From: Bacteroidales bacterium | Lineage (GTDB): Bacteria; Bacteroidota; Bacteroidia; Bacteroidales; UBA932 | Direction of reading: 5' to 3' | Assembly: GCA_017538685.1 (NCBI GenBank) | Contig: JAFYIK010000177.1 | Location: 1 to 7,265 of the forward strand | Length of the DNA: 7,265 nt | In this document: positions 1-5,598 of the stretch, one piece after another | Layout of the letters: each line of letters begins with the position of its first letter | Numbering within the stretch: position 1 is the stretch's first letter | Position numbers and translations under genes: made by a program | Notes under the pieces: model-generated | The model's input: the letters and a program-made list of their open reading frames with translations, nothing else | What the model was told of the DNA's origin: nothing | Databases searched by the model: none

Positions 1-378
1 ATCGGCGGCGCGCTCCTTCTCGGCGAGCGCTGGGCCGTGCTCGACCCCCTCGCCTCGATAGTCGTGGGCGCGATGCTGATCAAGGTCGCGTGGGAGTTGG
101 TCAAAGTCAGCGGCGGCGAGCTCACGGACAGTTCGCTCGATGCCGACACCGAGCGCGAAATCGAAGAGATCATCTGCAGTTTCCCGGAGGTGAGCGAGCC
201 GCACAATCTCCGCACCCGCCGCATCGGCTCGCGTATCGCCATTGAGGCTCACGTCCGCCTTCGCGGCGATATGCCCCTTCACGAAGCGCACACTATCATC
301 TCCGCCCTGGAAAAACGCCTCCGCGAGCGCTTCGGCTCCCAGACCCTCGTCACCATCCATATGGAACCCCTTAAATAA
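1..378 (+). CDS. Cation diffusion facilitator (CDF) family metal transporter, C-terminal part
   Basis: The reading frame is open from the first base and ends at TAA (376-378), so about 125 C-terminal residues are present and the start lies left of the window. The visible part begins with the last membrane segment (about residues 12-37, with DPLASIVVGAML). A short linker (ELTDSSLD) leads into the cytoplasmic C-terminal domain of CDF exporters, a ferredoxin-like fold that dimerises and senses metal. The pattern of two helices around the strand IAIEAHVRL and a final strand VTIHMEPL is typical of the family. CDF proteins export divalent cations (Zn, Fe, Mn, Co or Cd) in exchange for protons. The HxxxD metal site of the upstream helices is outside the window, so the metal cannot be predicted. 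The gene converges on the tRNA pair. Confidence 0.85.
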   Translation: MGGALLLGERWAVLDPLASIVVGAMLIKVAWELVKVSGGELTDSSLDADTEREIEEIICSFPEVSEPHNLRTRRIGSRIAIEAHVRLRGDMPLHEAHTIISALEKRLRERFGSQTLVTIHMEPLK

Positions 379-386
379 TTCTATTC

Positions 387-467
387 CGTACACGAAAAGG
401 CCTTCTGGTGTACGAAAGAGTTCAAAACAGTCATTTGGTACAGGAGAGACGCCTCTGGTGTACGAAA
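387..467. repeat. Two tandem near-palindromic hairpin units with a GTGTAC right arm
   Basis: Just after the CDF stop there are two hairpins. Unit 1 (387-414) pairs CGTACAC with GTGTACG around an AAGGCCTT core, with only two mismatched positions. Unit 2 (438-463) pairs GTACA with TGTAC and AGAG with CTCT. Their right arms share an exact 14-nt direct repeat, TCTGGTGTACGAAA, at 404-417 and 454-467, offset by 50 bp. The left arms have diverged. The function is unknown. They could be a dispersed repeat, protein-binding sites or 3'-UTR hairpins of the transporter mRNA. Confidence 0.6.
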
Positions 468-493
468 TGTCCATTAGCCCTCTTCGTCAAAGT

Positions 494-566
494 GCCCGCA
501 CCGCCGGGCGTGCTGAGGCACGCCTTATTAACAAGGCAGGGGAGTTTGAGGGGGTACGCCCCCTCA
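494..566. repeat. Run of short GC-rich hairpins in the CDF 3' region
   Basis: Four consecutive inverted repeats can be read: GCCCG/CGGGC (494-509), GGCGTGC/GCACGCC with loop TGAG (507-524), GCCTT/AAGGC (522-537) and TGAGGGGG/CCCCCTCA with loop TACG (547-566). The first three share bases, so they would be mutually exclusive folds. The second is followed by TTATTA and is the best candidate for a weak terminator of the plus-strand CDF gene. I see no ORF or known RNA family here. Confidence 0.5.
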
Positions 567-583
567 TTCAAAGTAGCCGTAGG

Positions 584-643
584 CCTCACGACACGAAAAA
601 ACCGAACGGTTATCCGTTCGGTTTTTGTCTTTGTGTCGTGAGG
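584..643 (-). terminator. Rho-independent terminator of the tRNA transcript, nested in a longer inverted repeat
   Basis: The inner stem has 13 perfect pairs (597-609 with 614-626), loop TTAT, and core CCGAACGG/CCGTTCGG with A/T flanks. It can therefore terminate minus-strand transcription from the tRNAs and probably plus-strand transcription from the CDF gene as well. An outer 11-bp perfect repeat (CCTCACGACAC at 584-594, GTGTCGTGAGG at 633-643) encloses it. The right arm covers the tRNA-Val discriminator base and the end of its acceptor stem. Confidence 0.85.
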
Positions 644-713
644 ACTACTGGATTTGAACCAGTGACCTCTTGCCTGTCAAGCAAGCGCTCTGAACCAACT
701 GAGCTAAGCCCTC
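639..713 (-). tRNA. tRNA-Val (anticodon GAC)
   Basis: Read on the minus strand this folds as a complete 75-nt cloverleaf. The acceptor stem GAGGGCT pairs with AGTCCTC (one G-U), the D-stem is GCTC/GAGC, and the anticodon stem CTTGC/GCAAG carries loop TTGACAG. U33 precedes anticodon GAC, which reads the valine codon GUC. The T-arm is ACTGG-TTCAAAT-CCAGT and the discriminator is A. No CCA is encoded, so it must be added after transcription. It lies 9 nt downstream of the initiator tRNA and is presumably cotranscribed with it. Confidence 0.93.
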
Positions 714-722
714 AAAATGTAG

Positions 723-795
<73 letters not shown>

Positions 796-807
796 GTATT
801 GGGACTG

Positions 808-838
808 CAAAGGTAAGCATATTTTCGAAAAAAGCAAA
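808..838 (-). promoter_or_regulatory. Bacteroidota-type promoter for the two tRNAs
   Basis: On the minus strand a TTTG box (838-835) is followed after exactly 19 nt by TACCTTTG (815-808). This matches the Bacteroides -33/-7 consensus (TTTG, about 19 nt, TAnnTTTG). Transcription would begin around 801-804, a few bases before the mature tRNA-fMet 5' end at 795. The -33 box starts only 3 bp beyond the stop codon of the upstream membrane protein gene. No terminator separates the two, so readthrough is possible. Confidence 0.8.
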
Positions 839-841
839 CTT

Positions 842-1849
842 TTATATAAGAAGCAGCACGAAGAGCAGGACGGAAAGCGTTCCGAAGGTCAAGCGGCCAC
901 GGACAATGTTGCCTGCAACCACGTCCGTGGGGTCTGAAGACAGCGCGCGCTCGAGCGAAGAACGGCGCAGGTGACCGGCGCTCCATTTGCGTACGACCTG
1001 CCCGTCGGAGATGAAGGTCGCTCCGCCGTTCGAGCGGTTCAGGCTCATCAGCGTCTTGCGGTCCGCGACATACGCGCCCTCGGGCATATCCTCATCCTTC
1101 AGCGCCATAGCGGAGGCCACTACGGGCTTCAGCCCCAGCTCTTCGGCCAGCGCGGCAGTGCGGGCGATGCGGTCGCGGTCGCGGCGGGTGAGCGCGGACG
1201 GCTCGTAGACCGAAATCAGCAGCACACCGCCTTCCAGCGCTTCAGCGTCGTGGTACTCGCCGTCCGCGCCCCTCAGCGACACGCGACCTTCAGTCAGTTC
1301 CGTGCCGGTGCGGAGGTCGGTAAGGTCGAGTAGCGGGAGATGGCGGTAGCTCATAATCCCGAACGCTACCGTCACGGCGAAGGTGAAGCCGACTATTATT
1401 GGCCTGCGGACGTGCTGCCTGATCACCTTGTTCGTGGGTACGAAAGCCGCGACCCAGAGCAGAAGCAGCGCGATATTCTTCAGAAAACTCTGCAGATGCG
1501 TCAGGTGAACGATCTCGCCGAAGCAGCCGCAGTCCATAGACGGATTGAGAATCAGCAGGAGTAGCGTAAGAAGGGTGAAGAAGGACATAAGTCCCAGCGA
1601 GACCCACCTGATCCACGAAGACCAGGCTCCGGAAATCAGCGCCGAGCCCACAAAGCATTCAAGAAGATTGAAAAAGAACGCCAGGTGAATGGAGGCGAAA
1701 CGCAGGAAAGACAGGTGGCAGAAGTTCAGGTACGACTCCATCACGAGCTGCGAGCCTATCGGGTCCATAAGCTTCAGGAGCCCGCCCGCGAGCAGCACGA
1801 TGCCGAAGATAACCGCCGCCAGCCTGCGGAAAAACTCAGATACGTTCAT
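842..1849 (-). CDS. DoxX/MauE-like membrane protein with degenerate thioredoxin-like C-terminal domain
   Basis: This 335-residue protein has an N-terminal block of about four membrane helices (roughly residues 10-27, 45-75, 82-101 and 122-138). A CxC motif, DCGCFG (residues 106-111), sits at the helix 3/4 boundary. This arrangement is typical of MauE/DoxX-type proteins linked to thiol redox chemistry in the periplasm. A fifth helix (about 150-167) precedes a soluble domain (175-305). Its ending, GATFISDGQVVRKWSAG, resembles the cis-Pro strand region of TlpA-like thioredoxin folds. The position expected for CxxC reads SVYEPSALTRRD, with no cysteine. A hydrophobic tail (321-335) may be another membrane anchor. 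The ATG at 1849 overlaps the tmk 3' end by 14 bp, which implies translational coupling. Family placement is good, but the substrate is unknown. Confidence 0.75.
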   Translation of the reverse strand: MNVSEFFRRLAAVIFGIVLLAGGLLKLMDPIGSQLVMESYLNFCHLSFLRFASIHLAFFFNLLECFVGSALISGAWSSWIRWVSLGLMSFFTLLTLLLLILNPSMDCGCFGEIVHLTHLQSFLKNIALLLLWVAAFVPTNKVIRQHVRRPIIVGFTFAVTVAFGIMSYRHLPLLDLTDLRTGTELTEGRVSLRGADGEYHDAEALEGGVLLISVYEPSALTRRDRDRIARTAALAEELGLKPVVASAMALKDEDMPEGAYVADRKTLMSLNRSNGGATFISDGQVVRKWSAGHLRRSSLERALSSDPTDVVAGNIVRGRLTFGTLSVLLFVLLLI

Positions 1850-2510
1850 CTACGAGGGCCTTGATCTTTGCGAAAATATCGTCTTCGGGGAGCATATGTC
1901 CATCCGCGTCGGAGCAATCCACCACCTTCAGCGCAGGATCTTTCTGAGCCTGCATCAGGTACATATCACGCACCCGCGACTGAAAAGCCATACTCGATTC
2001 GTGTATGTCTTTCGAGCCCTGGAGGTAATTGCGGTCGTCGCCCTCGCGCGAGTGCGTGAGGTTGTTCTCCACGAAACTCAGGGGCACATCCAAAAATATG
2101 TTAAGGTCCGGCCTGGGTTCGCCGAATGAGCCGAACTCGGTGTCGATAATCCATCGTCTGAGTTCCTCAATCTTCGCCGGGTCGCTCAGTTTCGCGCACT
2201 GGTACGCAATATTGGAATACACATAGCGGTCGAAAAGCACGTTCCGCCCTGCATCCAGCGACTTGCGTATCTGAGGTACGGCACCGTGACGGTCTTCAGC
2301 GTAAATCAGCGCCACGAGCTGCGGATGCACAGTCTCGTTCGTGCCGAAATCGCCGCGCAGGAACGCGGAAATCAGCTCGCCGTAGACCGGCGCGTCGTAA
2401 CGCGGAAAATGGATGTAATCGAGGGCGCCCTTGCTCTCGAGGTATTCTTTAAGCTTTCGGACCTGAGTGGATTTGCCCGCTCCGTCCAGACCTTCCAAAA
2501 CAATCAGCAT
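1836..2510 (-). CDS. tmk: Thymidylate kinase
   Basis: The product phosphorylates dTMP to dTDP with ATP in the cytoplasm, an essential step of dTTP synthesis. It has 224 residues counting from the ATG at 2510, close to the usual family length. Visible motifs are the Walker A loop GLDGAGKS (residues 7-14), a FPRYD substrate-site motif (35-39), the DRY motif (94-96) followed by YSNIAYQ, and a basic LID-like segment SREGDDRNYL (154-163). An in-frame TTG three codons upstream (2519) is less likely to be the start, because it falls inside the putative -7 promoter box. The gene is the first of a two-gene unit with the overlapping DoxX/MauE-like gene and is divergent from folP. No Shine-Dalgarno is visible, which is usual for this phylum. 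Confidence 0.93.
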   Translation of the reverse strand: MLIVLEGLDGAGKSTQVRKLKEYLESKGALDYIHFPRYDAPVYGELISAFLRGDFGTNETVHPQLVALIYAEDRHGAVPQIRKSLDAGRNVLFDRYVYSNIAYQCAKLSDPAKIEELRRWIIDTEFGSFGEPRPDLNIFLDVPLSFVENNLTHSREGDDRNYLQGSKDIHESSMAFQSRVRDMYLMQAQKDPALKVVDCSDADGHMLPEDDIFAKIKALVDERI

Positions 2511-2516
2511 AGCATA

Positions 2517-2524
2517 CAAATATA
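2517..2524 (-). promoter_or_regulatory. Putative -7 box of the tmk promoter
   Basis: Minus-strand TATATTTG matches the TAnnTTTG consensus and ends 6 nt before the tmk ATG. The mRNA would therefore be leaderless or nearly so. At the expected -33 position there is only TTCA, a poor match, so the call rests on the -7 box and its placement. Confidence 0.5.
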
Positions 2525-2529
2525 ATGAT

Positions 2530-2537
2530 TAACTTTG
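2530..2537 (+). promoter_or_regulatory. Putative -7 box of the folP promoter
   Basis: Plus-strand TAACTTTG matches TAnnTTTG and ends 5 nt before the ATG at 2543. It lies downstream of the longest-frame ATG at 2525, which argues for the later folP start. No TTTG is present at the -33 position. The box is only 5 bp from the oppositely oriented tmk -7 box, so the two promoters probably compete. Confidence 0.5.
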
Positions 2538-2542
2538 TATTG

Positions 2543-3325
2543 ATGAAACTGATGGGCATCATAAATCTGACTCCGGATTCGTTCTACGCGCCGAGCAGAT
2601 ACAACTATTCAATGCTGGACCGCGATGTGGACATAATCGACGCGGGCGCGGTCAGCACGCGGCCGGGAGCGCCGGATGTGGACCTCGAAGAGGAATGGCG
2701 ACGCCTGGAACTGTTCCTGGAGATGTGGCACGACCGCTACGGCGCGAACCCGGAGTGCGGCCGCTGGATGCGCGACCGGGAGCTGTGGAACCTCCACGGC
2801 GGGGGCAAGCGCGAGCTCAGCATCGACACCACCAGCAGCGAAATAGTCCGCAGGGCCTACGAAATGGTGGGGCCGTTCATCGTCAACGACATCAGCGCGG
2901 GCCACGACGACCCGAAGATGCTCCGCACCGTCGGCCGCCTCGGGCTGCCGTTCATCGCTATGCACAAGCGCGGCAATCCGCGCACGATGGACTCCCTGGC
3001 GGACACCGGCACGGACATCATCATCCAGCTGAAAAACTACTTCCACGAGTTCACTCTCGCCGCACAGAACGAAGGCATTGAGGACTGGATACTCGACCCG
3101 GGCCTCGGCTTCGCGAAAACCGCCGAACAGAATGTCGAAATCATTAATCGCCTCGAAGAACTCCAGGTGTTCGGTCGCCCCATCCTCGCGGGCGTCGGAG
3201 ATAAGAGGTTTACCACGGTCTCTCCAGGCAATGGCATAGCGCCCGACTCAGTTTCAGGCAATTATTCTTCGTACTACGAATCCCTCGCCGCCGCCCACGG
3301 AGCGAATATCCTTCGGATCCATTAA
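2543..3325 (+). CDS. folP: Dihydropteroate synthase, divergent and C-terminally short
   Basis: The family condenses 6-hydroxymethyl-7,8-dihydropterin pyrophosphate with p-aminobenzoate in folate synthesis. Counting from ATG 2543 (260 residues), the TIM-barrel motifs appear in order: NLTPDSF (8-14), DAGAVSTRPGA (33-43), SIDT (93-96), NDIS (115-118), MHKRGNP (140-146), DPGLGFAKT (185-193), GVGDKRF (217-223) and RIH (258-260). The conserved lysine of the usual SRKS motif is kept (K221), but its neighbours differ. The loop after DSF is shorter than usual, and a segment rich in W and R (about 62-90) looks inserted before SIDT. The protein stops right after RIH, where homologs normally continue with a final helix. 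ATG 2552 is an alternative start, and ATG 2525 would lie upstream of the -7 box. Assignment to the family is firm; full activity is less certain. Confidence 0.85.
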   Translation: MKLMGIINLTPDSFYAPSRYNYSMLDRDVDIIDAGAVSTRPGAPDVDLEEEWRRLELFLEMWHDRYGANPECGRWMRDRELWNLHGGGKRELSIDTTSSEIVRRAYEMVGPFIVNDISAGHDDPKMLRTVGRLGLPFIAMHKRGNPRTMDSLADTGTDIIIQLKNYFHEFTLAAQNEGIEDWILDPGLGFAKTAEQNVEIINRLEELQVFGRPILAGVGDKRFTTVSPGNGIAPDSVSGNYSSYYESLAAAHGANILRIH

Positions 3326-3327
3326 AG

Positions 3328-3348
3328 ATTCCCGATCAGGTCGGGGAT
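3328..3348. repeat. Short palindrome directly after folP
   Basis: ATTCCCGA (3328-3335) pairs with TCGGGGAT (3341-3348, one G-U) around loop TCAGG, starting 3 bp after the folP stop codon. It resembles dispersed GC-rich palindromes often seen between genes in bacterial genomes. It may act as a 3' mRNA stabiliser or be a mobile repeat fragment. Confidence 0.5.
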
Positions 3349-3371
3349 GATGGGAAGAGAGTCCGTTAGGC

Positions 3372-3477
3372 GTGGGGGATAAGTCATTGATATACAGGCG
3401 AATAAGTAAAAGAGGTCTGCCGTTTTCTGGAGACCTCTTTTGCGTAAAGTGTTGATAGTCATATAGTTATCCCCCAC
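3372..3477. repeat. 106-bp inverted repeat enclosing the convergent terminator
   Basis: Perfect 11-bp arms GTGGGGGATAA (3372-3382) and TTATCCCCCAC (3467-3477) flank the terminator stem. The bases just inside the arms are also partly complementary (GTCATTGATAT side against TGATAGTCATAT side). No ORF is present. The layout suggests a small palindromic element rather than a plain terminator. Confidence 0.55.
3408..3441. terminator. Bidirectional rho-independent terminator between folP and the SDR gene
   Basis: The stem AAAAGAGGTCT (3408-3418) pairs perfectly with AGACCTCTTTT (3431-3441) around a 12-nt loop. The A/T ends provide a U-tract in both directions, as expected between converging genes. 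Confidence 0.75.
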
Positions 3478-3529
3478 ACGCGTCGAGAGCAAAGAGCTAT
3501 TGCAGATTGGATATTATAACAGAGGGGAG

Positions 3530-4369
3530 CTATTTGAGCTTTTTCCAGAGGCGGGCGATGAGGGGGCCCGGAAGCAAAGCTATCAAAAAAGGAAGCCAGA
3601 GGTTCATAAAGGCGGGGCTGATGACGCGGCGGCCACGGAGGAGGGCGCGGAGGGAGCGGCGGACGAGCCAGCGGGGGGTGCGGACGAGCCCGAGTCGCAG
3701 GCCGGCGCGCATCTGCCGCTCGCTGAGGCGGTAGAGCGGAGTCGCCACGGCGGCGGGGCAGACTGTCGTCACCGTGACGCCGTGCGGCTTCAGCTCGTAA
3801 CTCAGCGAGCGGCCGAAACTCCGCAGGTACGCCTTGGTGGCGGAATAAATGGTGATCCCCGGAGCGGGAATGCGCGCGCACATCGAAGAAATGTTCAGGA
3901 TTCGCCCGCTTCCGCGTTTTTTCATCGCATCGCCGAAAAGAATGCAGATACGAGTGACGGTCACGACGTGAAGGTCTATCATCGCCTGCACTCTCGGCAG
4001 GTCCTCCACTGACAACTCCTTGAAAAAGAACATCCCCGCGTCGTTCACGATAATGTCCGGGAGGATGCCCTGCGAAGAGCACCACTCGAACAGTCCGTCG
4101 GCGGCGGAAGTTCGCGCCAGGTCCATACAGAGGGTGGTGACAGAGGGAGATTTCTCGACTTCGCTCGAAATGACATCCGGGTCGCTCGAAATGACAATAC
4201 TGTCATCTCGACCAAGCGAAGCGCGTGGAGAGATCTCCTCGGCGGCGCTGGCGAGTTCGTCCTCACGGTTACTGACGAGAATCAGCGAATAGCCGCGGTC
4301 AAACAGTTGCCGCGCGAACTCGAGGCCGAGGCCGGAGCTGCCGCCGGTGATGAGGGCTGTCATTTCCAT
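3530..4369 (-). CDS. Short-chain dehydrogenase/reductase, probable hydroxysteroid dehydrogenase, with a repeat-derived insert
   Basis: This is a classical SDR of 279 residues. It shows the cofactor motif TGGSSGLG (8-15), NDAG (109-112, a variant of NNAG), catalytic Ser161/162, and YSATK with Tyr175 and Lys179. The tail is hydrophobic (about 254-272) and ends in KKLK, so membrane association is possible. Such enzymes oxidise or reduce alcohols and ketones with NAD(P). In this operon a 3-hydroxysteroid/3-oxosteroid role is the natural inference, but sequence alone does not fix the substrate. Residues about 45-75 are encoded by an imperfect inverted repeat (4146-4238) placed between the second and third beta strands, which lengthens that loop. 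Start: ATG 4369 overlaps the upstream gene by 10 bp. ATG 4363 gives an ATGA stop-start overlap and a more typical N-terminus (MTALITGG). Confidence 0.85.
   Translation of the reverse strand: MEMTALITGGSSGLGLEFARQLFDRGYSLILVSNREDELASAAEEISPRASLGRDDSIVISSDPDVISSEVEKSPSVTTLCMDLARTSAADGLFEWCSSQGILPDIIVNDAGMFFFKELSVEDLPRVQAMIDLHVVTVTRICILFGDAMKKRGSGRILNISSMCARIPAPGITIYSATKAYLRSFGRSLSYELKPHGVTVTTVCPAAVATPLYRLSERQMRAGLRLGLVRTPRWLVRRSLRALLRGRRVISPAFMNLWLPFLIALLPGPLIARLWKKLK
4146..4238. repeat. 93-bp imperfect inverted repeat inserted in frame in the SDR gene
   Basis: The left arm runs from GGAGATTTCTCGAC to CGAAATGACA (4146-4175). The right arm runs from TGTCATCTCGACC to GAGAGATCTCC (4201-4238). The arms are clearly related as reverse complements, apart from a few extra bases in the right arm. 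CGCTCGAAATGACA also occurs twice as a direct repeat, at 4162-4175 and 4183-4196 (21-bp offset). The length equals exactly 31 codons, so the host frame stays open. From memory, similar repeats with reading frames such as SFRAKSRNL are dispersed in many bacterial genomes. Confidence 0.7.
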
Positions 4370-5595
4370 AGAGCCTCTGCTTTATCCACTTCGCGGCGAA
4401 GTTTGTCGGGGAGGCCTTCGACGCATTTGTTGCACTTCATTTCGAGGGTGTACATACGGCCGATGCAATAGTTCGAATGGCCGCAGGGGCTCTTTGTGAG
4501 CTCGCCTGAATGAAGTATATTGACGAAATCGGTGTCGCGGATCAGCGCGCGGGCCATCTGGAGGCCGTCGAAGCCGGCCGCCAGCACTTCTTCCATCTTC
4601 GCCAGTGACACCATTCCTCCGACATAGATCAGCGGAAGCTTGACTGCGGCGCGGAATTTCTTCGCATCCTCGAGGAAATAGGCCTCCTTGTATGGCACGG
4701 TGGGAATAAGCGCCTTGCCGGCGAAGAACAGCAGCAATTGAAGCCACCAGAACTTCTTCGTGTCCATATAATGTGACATAGTCCGCAGGGGCATCGCTCC
4801 GCGCATTACCTCCATCGGCGCCTTGCTCACGAAGCCGGCGGACAGCACGATGCCGTGTACGCCCAGCCTCTCAAGTTCGCGCGCTACCTCCAGGCACTCG
4901 TCCTCCTGCATTCCGCCCTTGAAACCGTCGTGCATATTCATTTTCACAACCACGGCCATATCATCGCGGGCCTCCTGCATAACGCGGGTAATCACGCGCC
5001 TCATAAAGCGCATACGGTTCTCCAGCGAGCCGCCGTATTCGTCGCGGCGATGGTTGGTGAACGGCGAAAGGAACTGGCTGATCAGGTATCCGTGTCCGGC
5101 GTGGATTTCCACGCAGTCGAAGCCTGCCTCGCGGGCGAGGTTTACGGCGTGTCCGAAGTCATCCACCAATTGGTCAATATCCGTGCGCGAAAGCCTGCGA
5201 ACGAACGTAGGCGAGTAGATATTGAACCCTCCCGATGCGCCCACTGGCGTGCAGCCGCAGGTAGCGCGGTGGGTCATATTGCCGCAGTGGCCGAGCTGGA
5301 TCGAGCATTTCGCGCCCTCGGCGTGGACGGCGTCGGTGATGCGTTTCAGGCCGGGGACGATCTCCTCGCGCATCCAGAGCTGGCCGTCGAAGGAGAGCCC
5401 GCTGCGCGAAACGGACGCGTAGGCGAGGGTGGTCATTCCCACTCCGCCGCGCGCCACCGCCGTATGGTAATTGAACAGATCTTCGGACGGACTGTTGCCG
5501 TAGGCCATATTCTCGAACGCAGCCGAGCGGATAACCCTGTTACGAAGGGTAAGCGGGCCTATAGTCACCGGGGTGAAAACGGGGGATTCAATCAT
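4360..5595 (-). CDS. Old Yellow Enzyme-family NADH:flavin oxidoreductase, probable 3-oxo-delta4-steroid 5-beta-reductase
   Basis: This 411-residue FMN-dependent TIM-barrel enzyme has the family signature HAGHGYLISQF (165-175): substrate-binding His165 and His168, and proton donor Tyr170. SPFTNHRRDEYGGSLENR (177-194) follows. Four late cysteines, C371, C377, C388 and C391, resemble the iron-sulfur site of BaiCD/dienoyl-CoA-reductase relatives but with different spacing (Cx5Cx10Cx2C). The second, FAD/NADH-binding half of BaiCD is absent, so electrons must come directly from NAD(P)H or from a partner. A hydrophobic stretch (about 283-299) inside the barrel may dock on the membrane. It starts 3 bp after the 5-alpha-reductase stop and overlaps the SDR start. 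By analogy with the gut 5AR/5BR/HSDH clusters, it likely reduces the delta4 bond to the 5-beta form. Other enones remain possible. Confidence 0.85.
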   Translation of the reverse strand: MIESPVFTPVTIGPLTLRNRVIRSAAFENMAYGNSPSEDLFNYHTAVARGGVGMTTLAYASVSRSGLSFDGQLWMREEIVPGLKRITDAVHAEGAKCSIQLGHCGNMTHRATCGCTPVGASGGFNIYSPTFVRRLSRTDIDQLVDDFGHAVNLAREAGFDCVEIHAGHGYLISQFLSPFTNHRRDEYGGSLENRMRFMRRVITRVMQEARDDMAVVVKMNMHDGFKGGMQEDECLEVARELERLGVHGIVLSAGFVSKAPMEVMRGAMPLRTMSHYMDTKKFWWLQLLLFFAGKALIPTVPYKEAYFLEDAKKFRAAVKLPLIYVGGMVSLAKMEEVLAAGFDGLQMARALIRDTDFVNILHSGELTKSPCGHSNYCIGRMYTLEMKCNKCVEGLPDKLRREVDKAEALWK

Positions 5596-5598
5596 AGT

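Noticed and set aside
387..643. CRISPR array
   Set aside because: Only two copies of a 14-nt repeat occur, embedded in palindromes, with no regular repeat-spacer pattern.
2511..2519. TTG at 2519 as tmk start
   Set aside because: It overlaps the putative -7 box. The ATG at 2510 gives the usual short N-terminus before the P-loop.
2525..2542. ATG at 2525 as folP start
   Set aside because: It precedes the -7 box TAACTTTG and adds residues not usual before the first barrel strand. ATG 2543 or 2552 fits better.
2543..3325. folP as an acquired sulfonamide-resistance (sul) gene
   Set aside because: It lacks any visible mobile-gene context, and its motifs look like a diverged chromosomal enzyme.
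3459..4085. 208-codon minus-strand frame across the SDR gene and the intergenic palindrome
   Set aside because: It lies in a different frame from the SDR, is very rich in Pro and Arg, and runs into the terminator region. It is a shadow frame.
3530..4369. SDR as a pseudogene because of the repeat
   Set aside because: The repeat is a multiple of three, no stop is introduced, and all catalytic motifs are intact.
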